DNA of 64,000 nucleotides. Origin: Cunninghamia lanceolata. Its lineage: Eukaryota > Streptophyta > Pinopsida > Cupressales > Cupressaceae. The notes beneath the pieces were generated by a model. It was given only the letters and a program-made list of their open reading frames with translations, was not told where the DNA came from and did not search any database. This document shows, piece by piece, positions 11,509 to 21,613 of the stretch. Location: contig BSBN01000445.1 of NCBI GenBank assembly GCA_027924645.1, positions 248,001 to 312,000 of the forward strand, given 5' to 3'. The position numbers and the translations under genes are program-made. Numbering within the stretch: position 1 is the stretch's first letter; the number at the start of each line of letters is the position of its first letter.

Positions 11509-12834
11509 TCAGGCATAGAACTTCTTGAGATGAACACTATTAAGTGGCTCATCTAGAGGAATGTCGTCAGGTGTAAGTAAAGTATAAGCCCCTGATCTAT
11601 ATGATGTTGTGACAATTAAGGGCCCTAACCAATTAGGCTCGAACTTGCCCTTCTTTTCTCGGTCTGCTTGATTTCTCTAATTTTCTTTTAAGACAAGATC
11701 ACCCACTTGAAACCATCTTTCTTTGATATTTTTGTTATAGCTACACCGGAGGCAGTTTTGATAGACATGAAGATGATTAAGCGCGGCAAGGCACCTCTCA
11801 TCTAATAGTTCTAGCTCAGCTAATCTGGAAGTGCGATACTCCTCTCCATCAATCAGGTTCTGCATGGATACTCTGAGGGATGGGATCTCGACCTCTATAA
11901 GTAGGATGGCTTCAAAGCCATAGACCAAGGCATAGGGTGTGGCACCAGTTCGAGTTCTAATACTAGTGTGGTAGGCCCATAGGGCGGGATTGAGTTGCAG
12001 GTGACAATCACGACCAACTCCATTGACCGTTTTCTTGAGGATTTTGAGAATGGTTTTGTTGGAAGCCTCAGCTTGGCCGTTACTTTGTGGATAGTAGGCA
12101 GTAGAGAAGCGATGTTGGATATTGTATTGTGTGCATAAGGCGCGGGCATCTTGATTCTTGAATGGTCTCCCATTATTAGTGACAATGGCTTGGGGGATAC
12201 CATACCGGCAAATGAGGTAGTTAAGGATAAACTTGGCTATTTGCTTGTTGATGATATATGTCATGGGAATGGCTTTGACCCACTTCGTGAAATACTCAAT
12301 GGCGGTAATGATAAATTTGTGGCCATTGGATGAGGATGGGTGGATTTGTCCTATGAGGTCAAGACCCCATTGTGAAAAAGGCCATGGAGTAGTCACAGAT
12401 TGTAGTTCACAAGCTAGTGCGTGAATCAAATCTCCATGCTGTTGGCATTATAGACACTTCTTAGCAAACTGTAAAGCATCTTGCTTTATTGTAGGCCAAT
12501 AATACCCTGTGCGGAGTATCTTCTTAGTGAGATTAGGACTGGTAGAATGTGCGCCACACACACCTTCATGTATGTCTCGTAAGGTAGCATCAGATTCTTC
12601 CATGTTAAGACATCGTAAGAGGATACCATCGAGACTTCGGCGATATAGTGTATCACCCAGAATAGTGTAACAGAAGGATCGACGGATAAAGGTTTTACGT
12701 TGGGTTGTGGATAGCTCAAAGGGAAAGGTGTCATTTTTAAGGTATTCAAAGATATCTTCGTACCATGGGGAATTAGGACCAACAAGTTTGCAGATGATTT
12801 CAGTAGTTGGAACATCGATGGATGGTATCAACAA
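11509..12834 (-). pseudogene. E2 integrase, second catalytic Asp changed to Asn
   Basis: Pieces at 12,834-12,448 and 12,429-11,677 are nearly continuous. The HHCC finger (HEGVCGAH ... CLxCQQHG) is at about 12,575-12,440, with a stop inside it. The core has Asp in WGLDLIG, then VTNNGRPF where the family has Asp before NG (AAT at 12,175-12,177), then the catalytic Glu in GQAEASN. The C-terminal part runs through WFQVGDLVLKEN and ends in NSVHLKKFYA with TGA at 11,509-11,511. The Asp-to-Asn change alone should abolish strand transfer. It is a single G-to-A change on the coding strand, in line with the C-to-T pattern elsewhere. Confidence 0.9.
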
Positions 12835-12859
12835 TTGCTCGATTAAGAATTCACATTTC

Positions 12860-13290
12860 TATGTGTTTGCAGACATGTCTATAAGTGACCCTACAGAAGC
12901 CATAGAATCAACAGCTTTGTTATGCTCTCTTGGAATCTACTCAAATGTGATGCAAGAAAAGTGTGGTTTGTAGTCATCCACTAGTTGCTTGTAGGGGACC
13001 AACTTTTCATCCTTTGTTTGGTACTCATCAGTGACTTGTCGAATGACTAATTGTGAGTCTCCATATATCTATAGTTATGTGATGTCCCATTAAACTGTTG
13101 TGTTGAGACCTATGAGGAGTGCTTCATACTCGGCTATGTTGTTGGTGCAAGGAAATGCAAGCCGATATGACTTTGGGATATAGTCATTTTGGGGAGTGAT
13201 AAATAGGATGCTGGCCCCTAAACCATGTTGTGTGTAGGAACCATCAAAATATAACTTCCACATTACTGAGGTAGAAAGAGTGAATAGATT
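12860..13290 (-). pseudogene. E2 archaeal-type RNase H (aRNH)
   Basis: Second RNase H of the Tat-lineage polyprotein. Readable blocks: WKLYFDGSYTQHG (about 13,260), AFPCTNNIAEYEALLIGL (about 13,150-13,100), then after two stops YGDSQLVIRQVTDEYQTKDE (about 13,060) and EHNKAVDSMASV (about 12,920). The catalytic Asp in YFDGS, Glu in AEYEAL and Asp in GDSQL are all readable. It follows the RT-associated RNase H in the same frame (13,602-13,090) and is followed by the integrase zinc finger. Its presence is my main reason for placing E2 in the Tat lineage. Confidence 0.88.
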
Positions 13291-13329
13291 CTCATCTGGA
13301 AAATCAGATACCATAGGATGTACATCTGT

Positions 13330-13883
13330 CATAGGGGCTTCTACTAGTTGATCTGTTAGGGCTTGTCCCTTGATTGCTTTACGATCCACATACTCAATGT
13401 CAAACTCACTAAGGATCATGACCCATTTAGCTAGTCTGCCTGTGAGAGCTGCTTTTGCTAGGAGATACTTCAATGGATCAATTTTGGCTATTAGATTTGT
13501 GTGTTGGTTTAGCATGTAATGTCGCAACTTTTGGAAAGTGAACACTAAAACTAAACAAGCTCTTTCCATAGGTGAATAATTGAGTTCATAACCCACCAAC
13601 ATTTAACTGATACATAGATTGCATGCTCTTTTCTAGACTCATCATGTTGTGCTAGAAGAGCCCCTAGGGCTGCAATTGTAGGTGAGATGTACAAGATCAA
13701 AGGCCTATCGGCGACTGGTGTTACCAAGACAGGAGGTGTAGCTATATACTATTTGAGTTGATCAAATGTAGCTTGACACTTATCATCCCATCTAAATGAG
13801 ACATCCTTTCAGAGCAAGTGTTGAAATGGTTGACATTTATCTACTAGCTGTGAGATAAATCGCCTGATAGACTATAACCTTCC
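13330..13883 (-). pseudogene. E2 RT-associated RNase H
   Basis: Located between RT and aRNH. Blocks: ISQLVDKCQPFQHLL, FRWDDKCQATFDQLK, RPLILYISPTIAALGALLAQHD (all about 13,870-13,650, interrupted), then from 13,602 LVGYELNYSPMERACL, FQKLRHYMLNQHTNLI, GRLAKWVMILSEFDIEYV and KGQALTDQL. This is the standard Ty3/gypsy RT connection and RNase H region. A stop and frame change at about 13,605 break it. Confidence 0.85.
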
Positions 13884-14660
13884 TTAAACGCTCCTTAATG
13901 CTTTGAGATTCTTTGGTAGAGGCATCTCTACTATAGCCTTGACTTTTGTGGGGTCTACTTCAATGCCTCTGTGAGATACAATGTATCCCAATAGTTTTCC
14001 TGATGTTACTCCGAAGACACACTTCTTTGGATTGAGTCTTACTTGATAGTTTTCTAGTCTATCAAAGATTTGTCCTAGAACCTGTATGTGATCTTCCCTA
14101 GAAGACTTTACTAGTATATCATCCACATAGTCCTCCATGATGTGATGAAAGAGATCATGGAATATCACTGTCATTGCTCTTTGATAAGTTGCCCCTGCAT
14201 TCTTTAGACCAAATGGCATGATGCACCAACAATAGGTACCCCACAGACAAGTGAAAGTTGTTTTATGTTGATCTTCTTCTGCTATCATTATCTAATTATA
14301 GCCGAAAAATCCATCCATTAAAAAAAACATTTCATGACCAGCAGTCAAGTCTACTATGAGATCAATGTTTGGCAGTGGGAAGTCATCTTTGGGACATGCT
14401 TTGTTAAGATCTCTGAAGTCGAAACACATGTGGATGCCCCCGTTGGGTTTAGCCACAGGTACAATGTTTGAGACCCATTCTGGATAATCAATAGGCTTTA
14501 TAAACTTTGCGTCTAGCAACTTCTATATTTCAACTTTTACCAAGAGATCTATCTATGGATGAATCTTTCTCAACTTTTGTTTGACTGGTTAAGCTTTTGG
14601 ATCAACTGTGAGATAGTGAACTACTAGTGAAGGGTCTAACCCTGGCATATCAGCATAGGT
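13884..14660 (-). pseudogene. E2 reverse transcriptase (Ty3/gypsy)
   Basis: Two adjoining segments: 14,519-14,292 (FIKPIDYPEWVSNIVPVAKPN, CFDFRDLNKACPKDDFPLPN, MDGFFGYN) and 14,288-13,884 (FTCLWGTYCWCIMPFG, ATYQRAM, YVDDILV at 14,129-14,118, LNPKKCVFGV). The catalytic YVDD is intact. Between the two segments a TAG replaces the Gln that normally follows GYN. The region upstream to about 14,660 (PGLDPSLVVHYLTVDP) contains further TAA/TAG codons. Identity with the E1 RT (4303-5073) is high throughout. Confidence 0.92.
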
Positions 14661-14678
14661 CCACGCAAAGTTGATGGT

Positions 14679-15340
14679 TCACTGTAAGAAGAAGTTTGTA
14701 AGATTCTTGTGCTCTTTTTCTGATAGTGATGCTCCAAGGAATGTTGTCTTTGGATTTTGCTCTGTGCCAAGATTTATCTTTGTAGAATCTTCCACTAGGA
14801 AAGCTGATTTCTCTTGATACTTAGATGGTAGGGGAAGGTCAAATCCTCTATCCTTAGGTGCCACAGTTGGGTTTTCACCTTTGGATATGTCCTTTGTTTT
14901 TACTATTTTCTGATCGGGAGGTGCCACAGTGTGGTTTTCACCTAGAGATCTTTCTTTATTTTTACTTTTGCGACTAGAGGATTTGGCATTCTCACCAAAA
15001 TAAGCATTTTGCTCTAGTTCCATTACAAAACCACCTTTGTGATCGCCAAGAGGGATACCTTCCCGGAGTCCCGTGAATTCTGCAATAGCTTCATCATTAT
15101 GAAATACATCTAGAACAGGGGACCCTTATTGATCCCAATTGATAAGTTCAGGATAGACAAGTGTTACAATCTGGGTGTTTGTGTTGGATGTGAGGGATAC
15201 AGATGATAGCATGAATATGGAGGATTCAGTGAATAGGTCAGTCATATGGAGGGAAGAGTCATCGATGATATCCTCATTAGACATCGAATTAGCAGGAAAC
15301 GTTTGTGCCACTTTGTCGAGAATACCCTCGATGTCCAAGG
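14679..15340 (-). pseudogene. E2 linker between G-patch and RT
   Basis: Charged, low-complexity segment, with frames at 15,410-15,126 and 15,023-14,679. It includes twin GENHTVAP/GENPTVAP motifs and ends in SEKEHKNLTNFFLQ shortly before the RT. E1 has the equivalent segment at 22,713-23,190 (GENCSVA, GENLSEVP), and E2 inserted within that E1 segment. I recognise no enzymatic domain. It probably tethers protease/G-patch to RT in the polyprotein. Confidence 0.6.
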
Positions 15341-15344
15341 CGCG

Positions 15345-15491
15345 TGGTACCTTCCTACCGAATCCTAACCCCTTCTTGTCTAATTTCTTCATCACAATAA
15401 TGGGTTCCATTGTTCCTTTATTCTATTTTCCAAGGCCACCTTTTCCTTTATAGCCCATGTTTTTGACTATCCTTAAGCCATTGCCATATTG
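15345..15491 (-). pseudogene. E2 G-patch domain between protease and RT
   Basis: The minus-strand translation reads QYGNGLRIVKNMGYKGKGGL, then a TAG, then MEPIIVMKKLDKKGLGF. Spaced aromatic and glycine residues (YGxG, MGYKGKGGLG, then GLGF) match the G-patch family, a glycine-rich motif that binds RNA or DEAH helicases. It lies just after the aspartic protease, the same relative position as the G-patch of betaretroviruses. E1 has an equivalent motif at 23,505-23,649. Confidence 0.7.
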
Positions 15492-15613
15492 CTTGACTGG
15501 TATTGTGACTGGTTCTTTCTCCTTGTAGAGCCAAGATGAGATGTCTTCAATAGTTTCCTCTGCCAATAATTTTCCCTCTTGGAATTGGGTTAGAGATGCT
15601 AGGGGAGGAATAG

Positions 15614-16378
15614 CTACTTTTTAGTTGCTTTGGCAATGGGCAATTGGCCATAGGATTTAGGAGATAGGGGCATCCGTCCCACACAACAAGATTTTGAGAT
15701 ATCATATTCTCCAAAGCCTATATCATGGATGTGAGCTTTGATTTCAGGAATAGGATGAGGATTGGGTTCAGTTGCAGAGACTTTTGTCAAATTTTCAGGG
15801 TTGACATATAGTGGGGATTCATGGGCTTTGTCATTATTGGGAACTTGGTTACAATTCTTATAACTACCTTGCAAGACACGACAGAATTCGAAGGGATTAG
15901 GATCTCCAGGGATAGTTATCTCTGTACCATTAAATGGGAATTTAAGAGACTGATGGTACGTTGAGGGAACAACTTTCATGGCATGGATCCATGGGCGTCC
16001 TAGGATAATGTTATAAGGTAGCTCAATGTCAAGGACTTGGCACCTAGTTTCAAGCATGACAGGGCCTACTTGTATAGGCAAGTGGATAACACCTTCTGAC
16101 CGGCGTTCCGCATCATCATATCCCTTTATTGTAATACTTTGATCAATGTTGACATGATCCTCAGAGTATCCCAATTGTTTGAGTAACTTTAGAGAATAGA
16201 TACTGAAACCAGCACCACCATCTATGAGTATACATTTGATCTTGTGTTTATGGATGAGCACCTCAATGTGAAGGGCATCATTGTGACATGGATCGTGGGA
16301 TGGGAGGTCCTTTTCAGAAAAGACCACATTGTAGGGTGAGGCAATGTTACCTATTATAGCTTGGAAATCTATGACCAC
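15614..16378 (-). pseudogene. E2 aspartic protease (retropepsin-like)
   Basis: 254 uninterrupted codons. The active site LIDGGAG (Asp codon 16,220-16,222) replaces the more common DTG/DSG triad and is shared with E1 (LIDGGAGLNIC), so DGG is probably native to this group. The second family motif, ILGRPWIH, is present about 75 residues later. The protein is preceded by the gag C-terminus and followed by the G-patch region. The enzyme would have processed the polyprotein. This is the longest intact reading frame in E2, but stops on both sides isolate it. Confidence 0.88.
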
Positions 16379-16389
16379 TATATTGTTAG

Positions 16390-19329
16390 GAACTGAAGAC
16401 TCTTGTAGGATTTTTTATTGCACAGCTTTATGTGCGGGTGATGACCATAGAAGGTCCAAAGTAGAGATCTGTGCAGGGGTTTTCCCTAGATGTTCGACAA
16501 GATTGTAATCAGATTGGGTGGGGAGACTTGGTGTAGGACCACGAATTGTGACATGGCCACGACAAGTTGTAACAACACAATCTGTAGATTTTCCTTTGAT
16601 AGTGAGGGTAGACACATGACTTTCTTCAAAGCGACCCACAATAGAGTCATATGAAGTAGAAGCTTTGTTAACACCTTTACCTTTGTCAGCATTTTTACCT
16701 TGACCATGGTTAGGGAATGGCTCTTTGTACATGTTGAGGTCTTTATTGGTGTGTTGAGTTGGTTGTTCATCCTCAAAAGTGATTTTGTTTCCGTCGATAA
16801 GGTTTTGGATCACATGCTTGAGTTTCATGCACGATGTGGTTCTGTGTCCTTTGGATCTACGATACTCACAATATTCATTTTCTCTATACCATATGGTTTT
16901 GTAAACAGGTTATCGATATGGGGGAGCATCTGGTAAGGTGATGAGTCCATTGTTTATAAGTTTTTGTAAAACAAACTCTATAGGCTCTCCTAAGGGAGTG
17001 AATCGACGTTGCGGAGGGTAATCTTGTTGAGGTCGCTCTTGTTGTCGTTGTTGTTGTTGGGGTGAAGGTTGACTTGGTTTGGAAAGATGAAGGGGTGTTT
17101 GTAGTGTTTGGACATGTTTAGAATCTACCACACCATCATTGACCACATTTTTATTTTTGTTCCAAAACTTGGGCTTATCGTTTGTTTGTTCGTGAGGAGC
17201 ATTGTCTTTGTTGCCTTTGAAGATTTTCACCACGCCTTTAGCGATGAGGGCTTTTTCAATGTTGATTCCCTTGGTAATTTCATCAAAGGTTGTGGCACTA
17301 AGGATTTGTAAATGGAAACCCAATTCTTGGTTGACGTTTTGCACAAATATGCTAACAAGCTGCTTTTCAGGTATCTTGAATGGGAATTTGCTAGCCATTT
17401 GTCTCCATCTTTGAAGGAAGGAGATGAAAGTTTCCCCATTTTTCTATTTATTGTTGCATAGGTCAATCATGGAGATCTCATGTTCTGTGTTGTACGAGAA
17501 ATGGGTGGCAAATTTCTCCGCAAGCTCATTAAAAGATTTGATACCCATGGGTAGGTGTGAGAACCATTCTATAACTTGACCTCTAATACTACGAGGAAAG
17601 AGGCGCATAAGATATGTGTCAGTATGTGAGACCTCGAAGCAAGTGAGATAGAATTGTCTAAGATGGTCTTTTGGGTTTCCTTTTCCTTTGTATTTATCAA
17701 ATTTGGGAATAGTGAAGTTGTGAGGAAAAGGGATCATGGGTAATGACCGATCAAATGGATAAGGACAAACTTCTTCCAAAGAGAAGGTTTTCTTGGTGTG
17801 GCAAAATGTAAGATTAGATAATTGTTATTGAACCTCCACAAGTTTTAGCTCCATAGTTGTGGGAGGGGTTGGTTGTTGTTGCCCATATGGAAGATTGTAG
17901 TAGAAACCATGGGCATTGGTGTTATAAGGGTCATATGATTGGTTAGGGTCATATATGTTGTATGTTGGATTTGGATTGGATTAGATTTGGGTGTTTTGAT
18001 TTTGGGGAGGTGGGGGTGGTGATAGGTAAGAATGTAGGCTTTGTGATGGTTGTAGATAAGAGTTCTGTTGTTGGTATTGCGGAGGTGGTGTGATGACAGA
18101 ATTTGGTGGAGGAAAGCTAAAGTTTGTTGGGTTTGGTTGCGATGGTGTAACATAGCTTTGGGAAGTTTGGTGTTGGGAATGTTGAGGATTGGGATAGAGG
18201 TGGGTTAGGTTGAGAGTGGAAGATCATTGTGGTGGAGGGACATAGGTAGATGTGTTTTGTGATGGTGGTGGTTGATTGGGAAATGTGTTGAAAAAGGTTA
18301 GTGTCGATGAGCATTGTGGCGGAGGTACATAGGTAGATGTGTTTTGTGATGGTTGGGGTTGACTAAGATGGGGGTAGGTATGATGGAGTGTAGAAGAATG
18401 TTGTGGGGGAGGGACATAGGTTGCGTTGACATTCTGTGATGGTTGGGGTTGAATGACATTGTTTGGTTTAATGATACGGAGGGTTGATGATGTTGGGGGT
18501 GGTGTTTGTTGAGACCCTTGTTGCATGGCTACATAAGTGTTTCTCAGATTGTAATTTGGTGGAAAACCTTCTTGCGATGGAGTAGCCAATGTTCCACTTG
18601 TGATTGGTGTGGACATTTTAGGAGGTTGCTGTGTGTTTGATTTTGCTAGAGCAGCTTGTCTTGCTAATTCTGCTTGACGATGTAAAGTCTCTTGTTGGTG
18701 TTTGTAAATTTCCATAGGAGTCATAAGATGTGATATGGGTCTCTATGTCATTAGATTTTGATAAAGAGGATTCTCATATTATGCAATTGTTCTCCCTTGT
18801 GATATTTGTTCAGGTATGGGAGTGGTCACAGTTGACATGGTTTGGACCGCATTTATGGCGTCATGGGTTTTGTTTGGCTTTTTAAGATTGGATAGGTCAA
18901 AATCTTGGGGTAATTGTGCTCCTTGTTTGGCTAGTAAGCAGAAAAAGTGATCTTAGTTCTTGCTAAGTATTTCATCAAAGGCGGTCATGGCTCTAGGATC
19001 TTGTATGATTTCATCAAGGTCGTGTCTATCTTCTTGAGAGGATTGACCTTCTTCAAAGTGTCGCTCTTCTTGAGATGGGACTTGAACGTGGTATAACTGG
19101 GTGTAGAAAAATCATGAGGCATGCTAGTAGTGAATTGAGTTACATCTACCAAAGGCACATTACCTTCTTGAGGATTGTTTGCTTGGATTTATTGCAGCCT
19201 ATTTTGTGAGTTGGTTGGTCTTTCCATTGGTGTTTTTGGAGTATCCTTTGGAGTCATGTTGGATTGGCTTGGTTGAGGTGTACGAGGAGGTGATTTGCAC
19301 TTCCTTGGGACAATTTGTTTAGCCTTCAT
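16390..19329 (-). pseudogene. E2 gag (capsid/nucleocapsid polyprotein), degraded
   Basis: Structural protein of the virus-like particle. A candidate start is the ATG at 19,329 (MKAKQIVPRKCKSPPR). DHFFCLLAKQGAQLPQDFDLSNL (about 18,950-18,890) parallels YFLMLTQQGVKLPANFDISNL of E1 gag. A Pro/Gln-rich repeat region follows (18,640-17,830). The capsid core is 17,779-17,444 (PYPFDRSLPMIPFP, PKFDKYKGKGNPKDHLRQF, WFSHLP), matching the Retrotrans_gag family. The C-terminal part is 17,398-16,910, then a knuckle-like YCEYRRSKGHRTTSC (about 16,880-16,840) joined to MKLKHVIQNLIDGNK. At least five stops and frameshifts interrupt it. Confidence 0.82.
17840..18640 (-). repeat. ~87-bp coding repeats in E2 gag (Pro/Gln/Ser-rich)
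   Basis: On the minus strand a unit encoding PSQN...TYVPPPQ.SSTL recurs with starts about 86-88 bp apart (plus-strand words ACATAGGTAGATGTG at about 18,240 and 18,328, and a variant at 18,414), with more degenerate copies towards 17,850. E1 gag lacks an obvious counterpart, so this is an E2-specific expansion. Likely a disordered spacer. Confidence 0.7.
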
Positions 19330-19440
19330 AGTTTGTTGGAGTCTAATGGTTACCATGGGAAGCACTAGGATACTTTGTTTGAGATGCTTGCTGAGATTTT
19401 GCTGTGTTTTTGGAAAAGACAGTTTTGATGAACAGTTTAC

Positions 19441-19660
19441 TGGACCAAAGGCATTGTACTGTTTGACCAAAGGCGCAAGACTGTGTTACCAAAGGCGTTG
19501 GACTAAGCTGCTAGAGGCGAGGTACTATAATACCAAAGGTGAGCTACTATTATACCAAAAGTGAGCTACTGTTATACCAAAGGCGCTAAAGTAGTTTTCC
19601 CAGAGGCGAAGTACTGTTATACCAAAGGCGAGCTACTGTTATACCAAAGGCGCTGATGTA
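19441..19660. repeat. Array of ten 22-bp tandem repeats in E2 leader
   Basis: Consecutive units start at about 19,441 (partial), 19,460, 19,482, 19,504, 19,526, 19,548, 19,570, 19,592 (23 bp), 19,615 and 19,637. The core is ATACCAAAGGCG followed by AGCTACTGTT. Spacing is almost exactly 22 bp. It lies upstream of gag on the minus-strand transcript and is not part of a recognised protein. Confidence 0.88.
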
Positions 19661-19859
19661 GTGTCAGTGATTTTTATAAGGAAAATTTTGATTTTGATTG
19701 GATTTGCTTTGGCAAGAGAAAACACATCAAACAAAGTGGAAAAAAGGACTAACACAACAGATAGTGTATGTTCGAGGCTCACAAAAAAGCCCAATGTTTC
19801 CACAAGTATAAAACAATTGCAAACAATATCAAGCACTTTTTATCCCTAGAGACAAAGGT

Positions 19860-20440
19860 TCATTGCGGTAGATCAGCTCACAACTTAATTCTCCGTCAAC
19901 CAAATGTCATTCCATAAAGGTGTCAGACATTTGCATCTTTGCGAGAGACGATAGGTAGGGATATCTCACCCTCCCCTCGGAAAGCTCAAGTAGGCCACAA
20001 GAACTTTATGGCCGAAGGAATACTATCTCTTCTCAAGGGAGGCAATAGTGAGTATCTTGAGGGCTTAAATCGATTCCCCTTACATTGATGATTACCGCAA
20101 AGTTCGGAGGTGGATCGGGTAGCCACTATCTAGATTGGTTCTTAGTAACTTTGAGAGACCAACGCCTTACGAGTAATGTGACAAGCTACTAAAAGATTTA
20201 ACCAATCCTACTAAGAGTATCAAACACTTCGCACAATGTAAAAATTATTTCCACAAAGTGCTAGTACACCTCTTTTCAATTTGGCACCACAAGGTAAGGC
20301 TGACGTCGTTTAGGACTTGGCTTTCACCTTATCCCTCTTATATAGTGGTTCAAAGGAAAACTCCGCTTAGGGTCGTCCCTTTTGGATGAAACACAATCCA
20401 AAAGTAGGCCCTTCTAAAGGAATAACTAAAATATAAGATC
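19860..20440 (-). other. Leader block shared with E1, non-coding
   Basis: No gene. The sequence includes CATAAAGGTGTCAGACA and CATCTTTGCGAGAGACG; the E1 leader has a similar CATAAAGGTGTGACAAA at about 27,393 in the same relative position, between two repeat arrays. Both blocks contain GC-richer stretches and CCCTCCCCTCGG / GGCTCCCCTCC-like words. From 20,440 to 20,780 four diverged copies of a word containing TTGTCCCTTAAGAAAG occur. A structured leader (packaging or translation signal) is possible but unproven. Confidence 0.5.
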
Positions 20441-20889
20441 AAGTACGTCAAACAAAGGTTCAATTGTCCCATTATAAGAAAAATAAGGTGCAACTAGATT
20501 AGGCACACACACGATTGTAGTTGTCAATTGTCCCTTATGAAATTGACGTGTTTGGCATTCATGTCCATTGTCCCTTAGAAAATTGAAGTGTTTTTGCATT
20601 CATGTCTATTGTCCCTTAAGAAAGTAATATGTTCCTTAGACTTTAGATTGCAAAAAGATGTTTTGTCCCTTAAGAAAGCAATATGTTCCTAAAACTTATA
20701 TTGCAAATATGATTTGTTCAATTATCCCTTAAGAAAGCAATATGTTCCCAAGACCTAAATTGATAGATTTGGCAATTCTTCAAAGCTTGTCCTGCATGAA
20801 CATGTTAAAAAAACCTATTTGCTCTGTTTGAGTGATATGAAGCTGCAACAAGTTGATTAGTTCCACACAAACTCCAAAGTTAGCAAAAA

Positions 20890-21080
20890 TAAATCAATTG
20901 ACCAAAAGCACTTTACTGTATAACCAAAAGCGACTTACTATATTGCCAAAAGTGATGTATTGTGTTACTGAATGCGATTTACTGCAGAACCAAAAGCAAC
21001 CTACTATGCTGCCAGAAGCGTTGTAGTGTGCTACCAAAAGCGTAGTACTGTGCTACCAAAAGCACTTTGCTGCCCCAGAT
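20890..21080. repeat. Second short-repeat cluster in E2 leader
   Basis: About eight degenerate units of 20-22 bp built on ACCAAAAGCG and CTTTACTG / CTACTGTGCT. Same family as 19,441-19,660, but diverged. Confidence 0.75.
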
Positions 21081-21364
21081 CTAGAAAAAGTGATATTTCA
21101 TCCAAAAAAGATAGATCAAAAGATGATTTCATGGTTGACTTGAAAATCTGGGATGTAATGGATGATAAGATCTGTAATCTGGAATCAAAAACAACTCACA
21201 AGATGCCGTAAAAATGATAGGTTAACTCAAAAAATGCTAATACTCCTAAATATGTCAGCTTAGGCAGTATAAATGATAATTGAAAGACAAATAAATCAGC
21301 TTGTTAGTCAATGAATGATAGATATGATGAGTTAGAACCCTGTAAGTCACAAAACAAAAAAAAC

Positions 21365-21515
21365 CCTAAGATACCAGAAGCGCTTTACTGTTATACCAAC
21401 TGCGCTGCACTGTGGTACCAGAAGTGCGGTACTGTGCTGCCAAAGGTGCTACAGTATCACCCGAAGGCGCTGTACTATTATACCAATAGCACAACACTGT
21501 ACTGCCAAAAGTATT
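21365..21515. repeat. Third short-repeat cluster in E2 leader
   Basis: About seven degenerate units built on ACCAGAAGCGCTTTACTGTT and GCTGTACTATTATACCAA, close to the PBS. Same family as the other two E2 clusters. Confidence 0.7.
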
Positions 21516-21590
21516 TTTTCTATGTTGATGTGCGTTGTTCCGTACTGTACTTAAAAAAAATCAATTTCTCAAAGAAAAAGAGGGATTAGT

Positions 21591-21610
21591 GGGTCCCACC
21601 GGGCGTGCCA
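21591..21610 (-). other. E2 primer-binding site
   Basis: The minus strand reads TGGCACGCCCGGTGGGACCC, three bases from the 5' LTR. The TGG start fits complementarity to a tRNA CCA end. I cannot name the tRNA. Confidence 0.8.
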
Positions 21611-21613
21611 GAA

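Noticed and set aside
19441..19660. Regular 22-bp repeats resembling a CRISPR array
   Set aside because: Repeats are directly tandem, without unique spacers, and lie in a plant retrotransposon leader.
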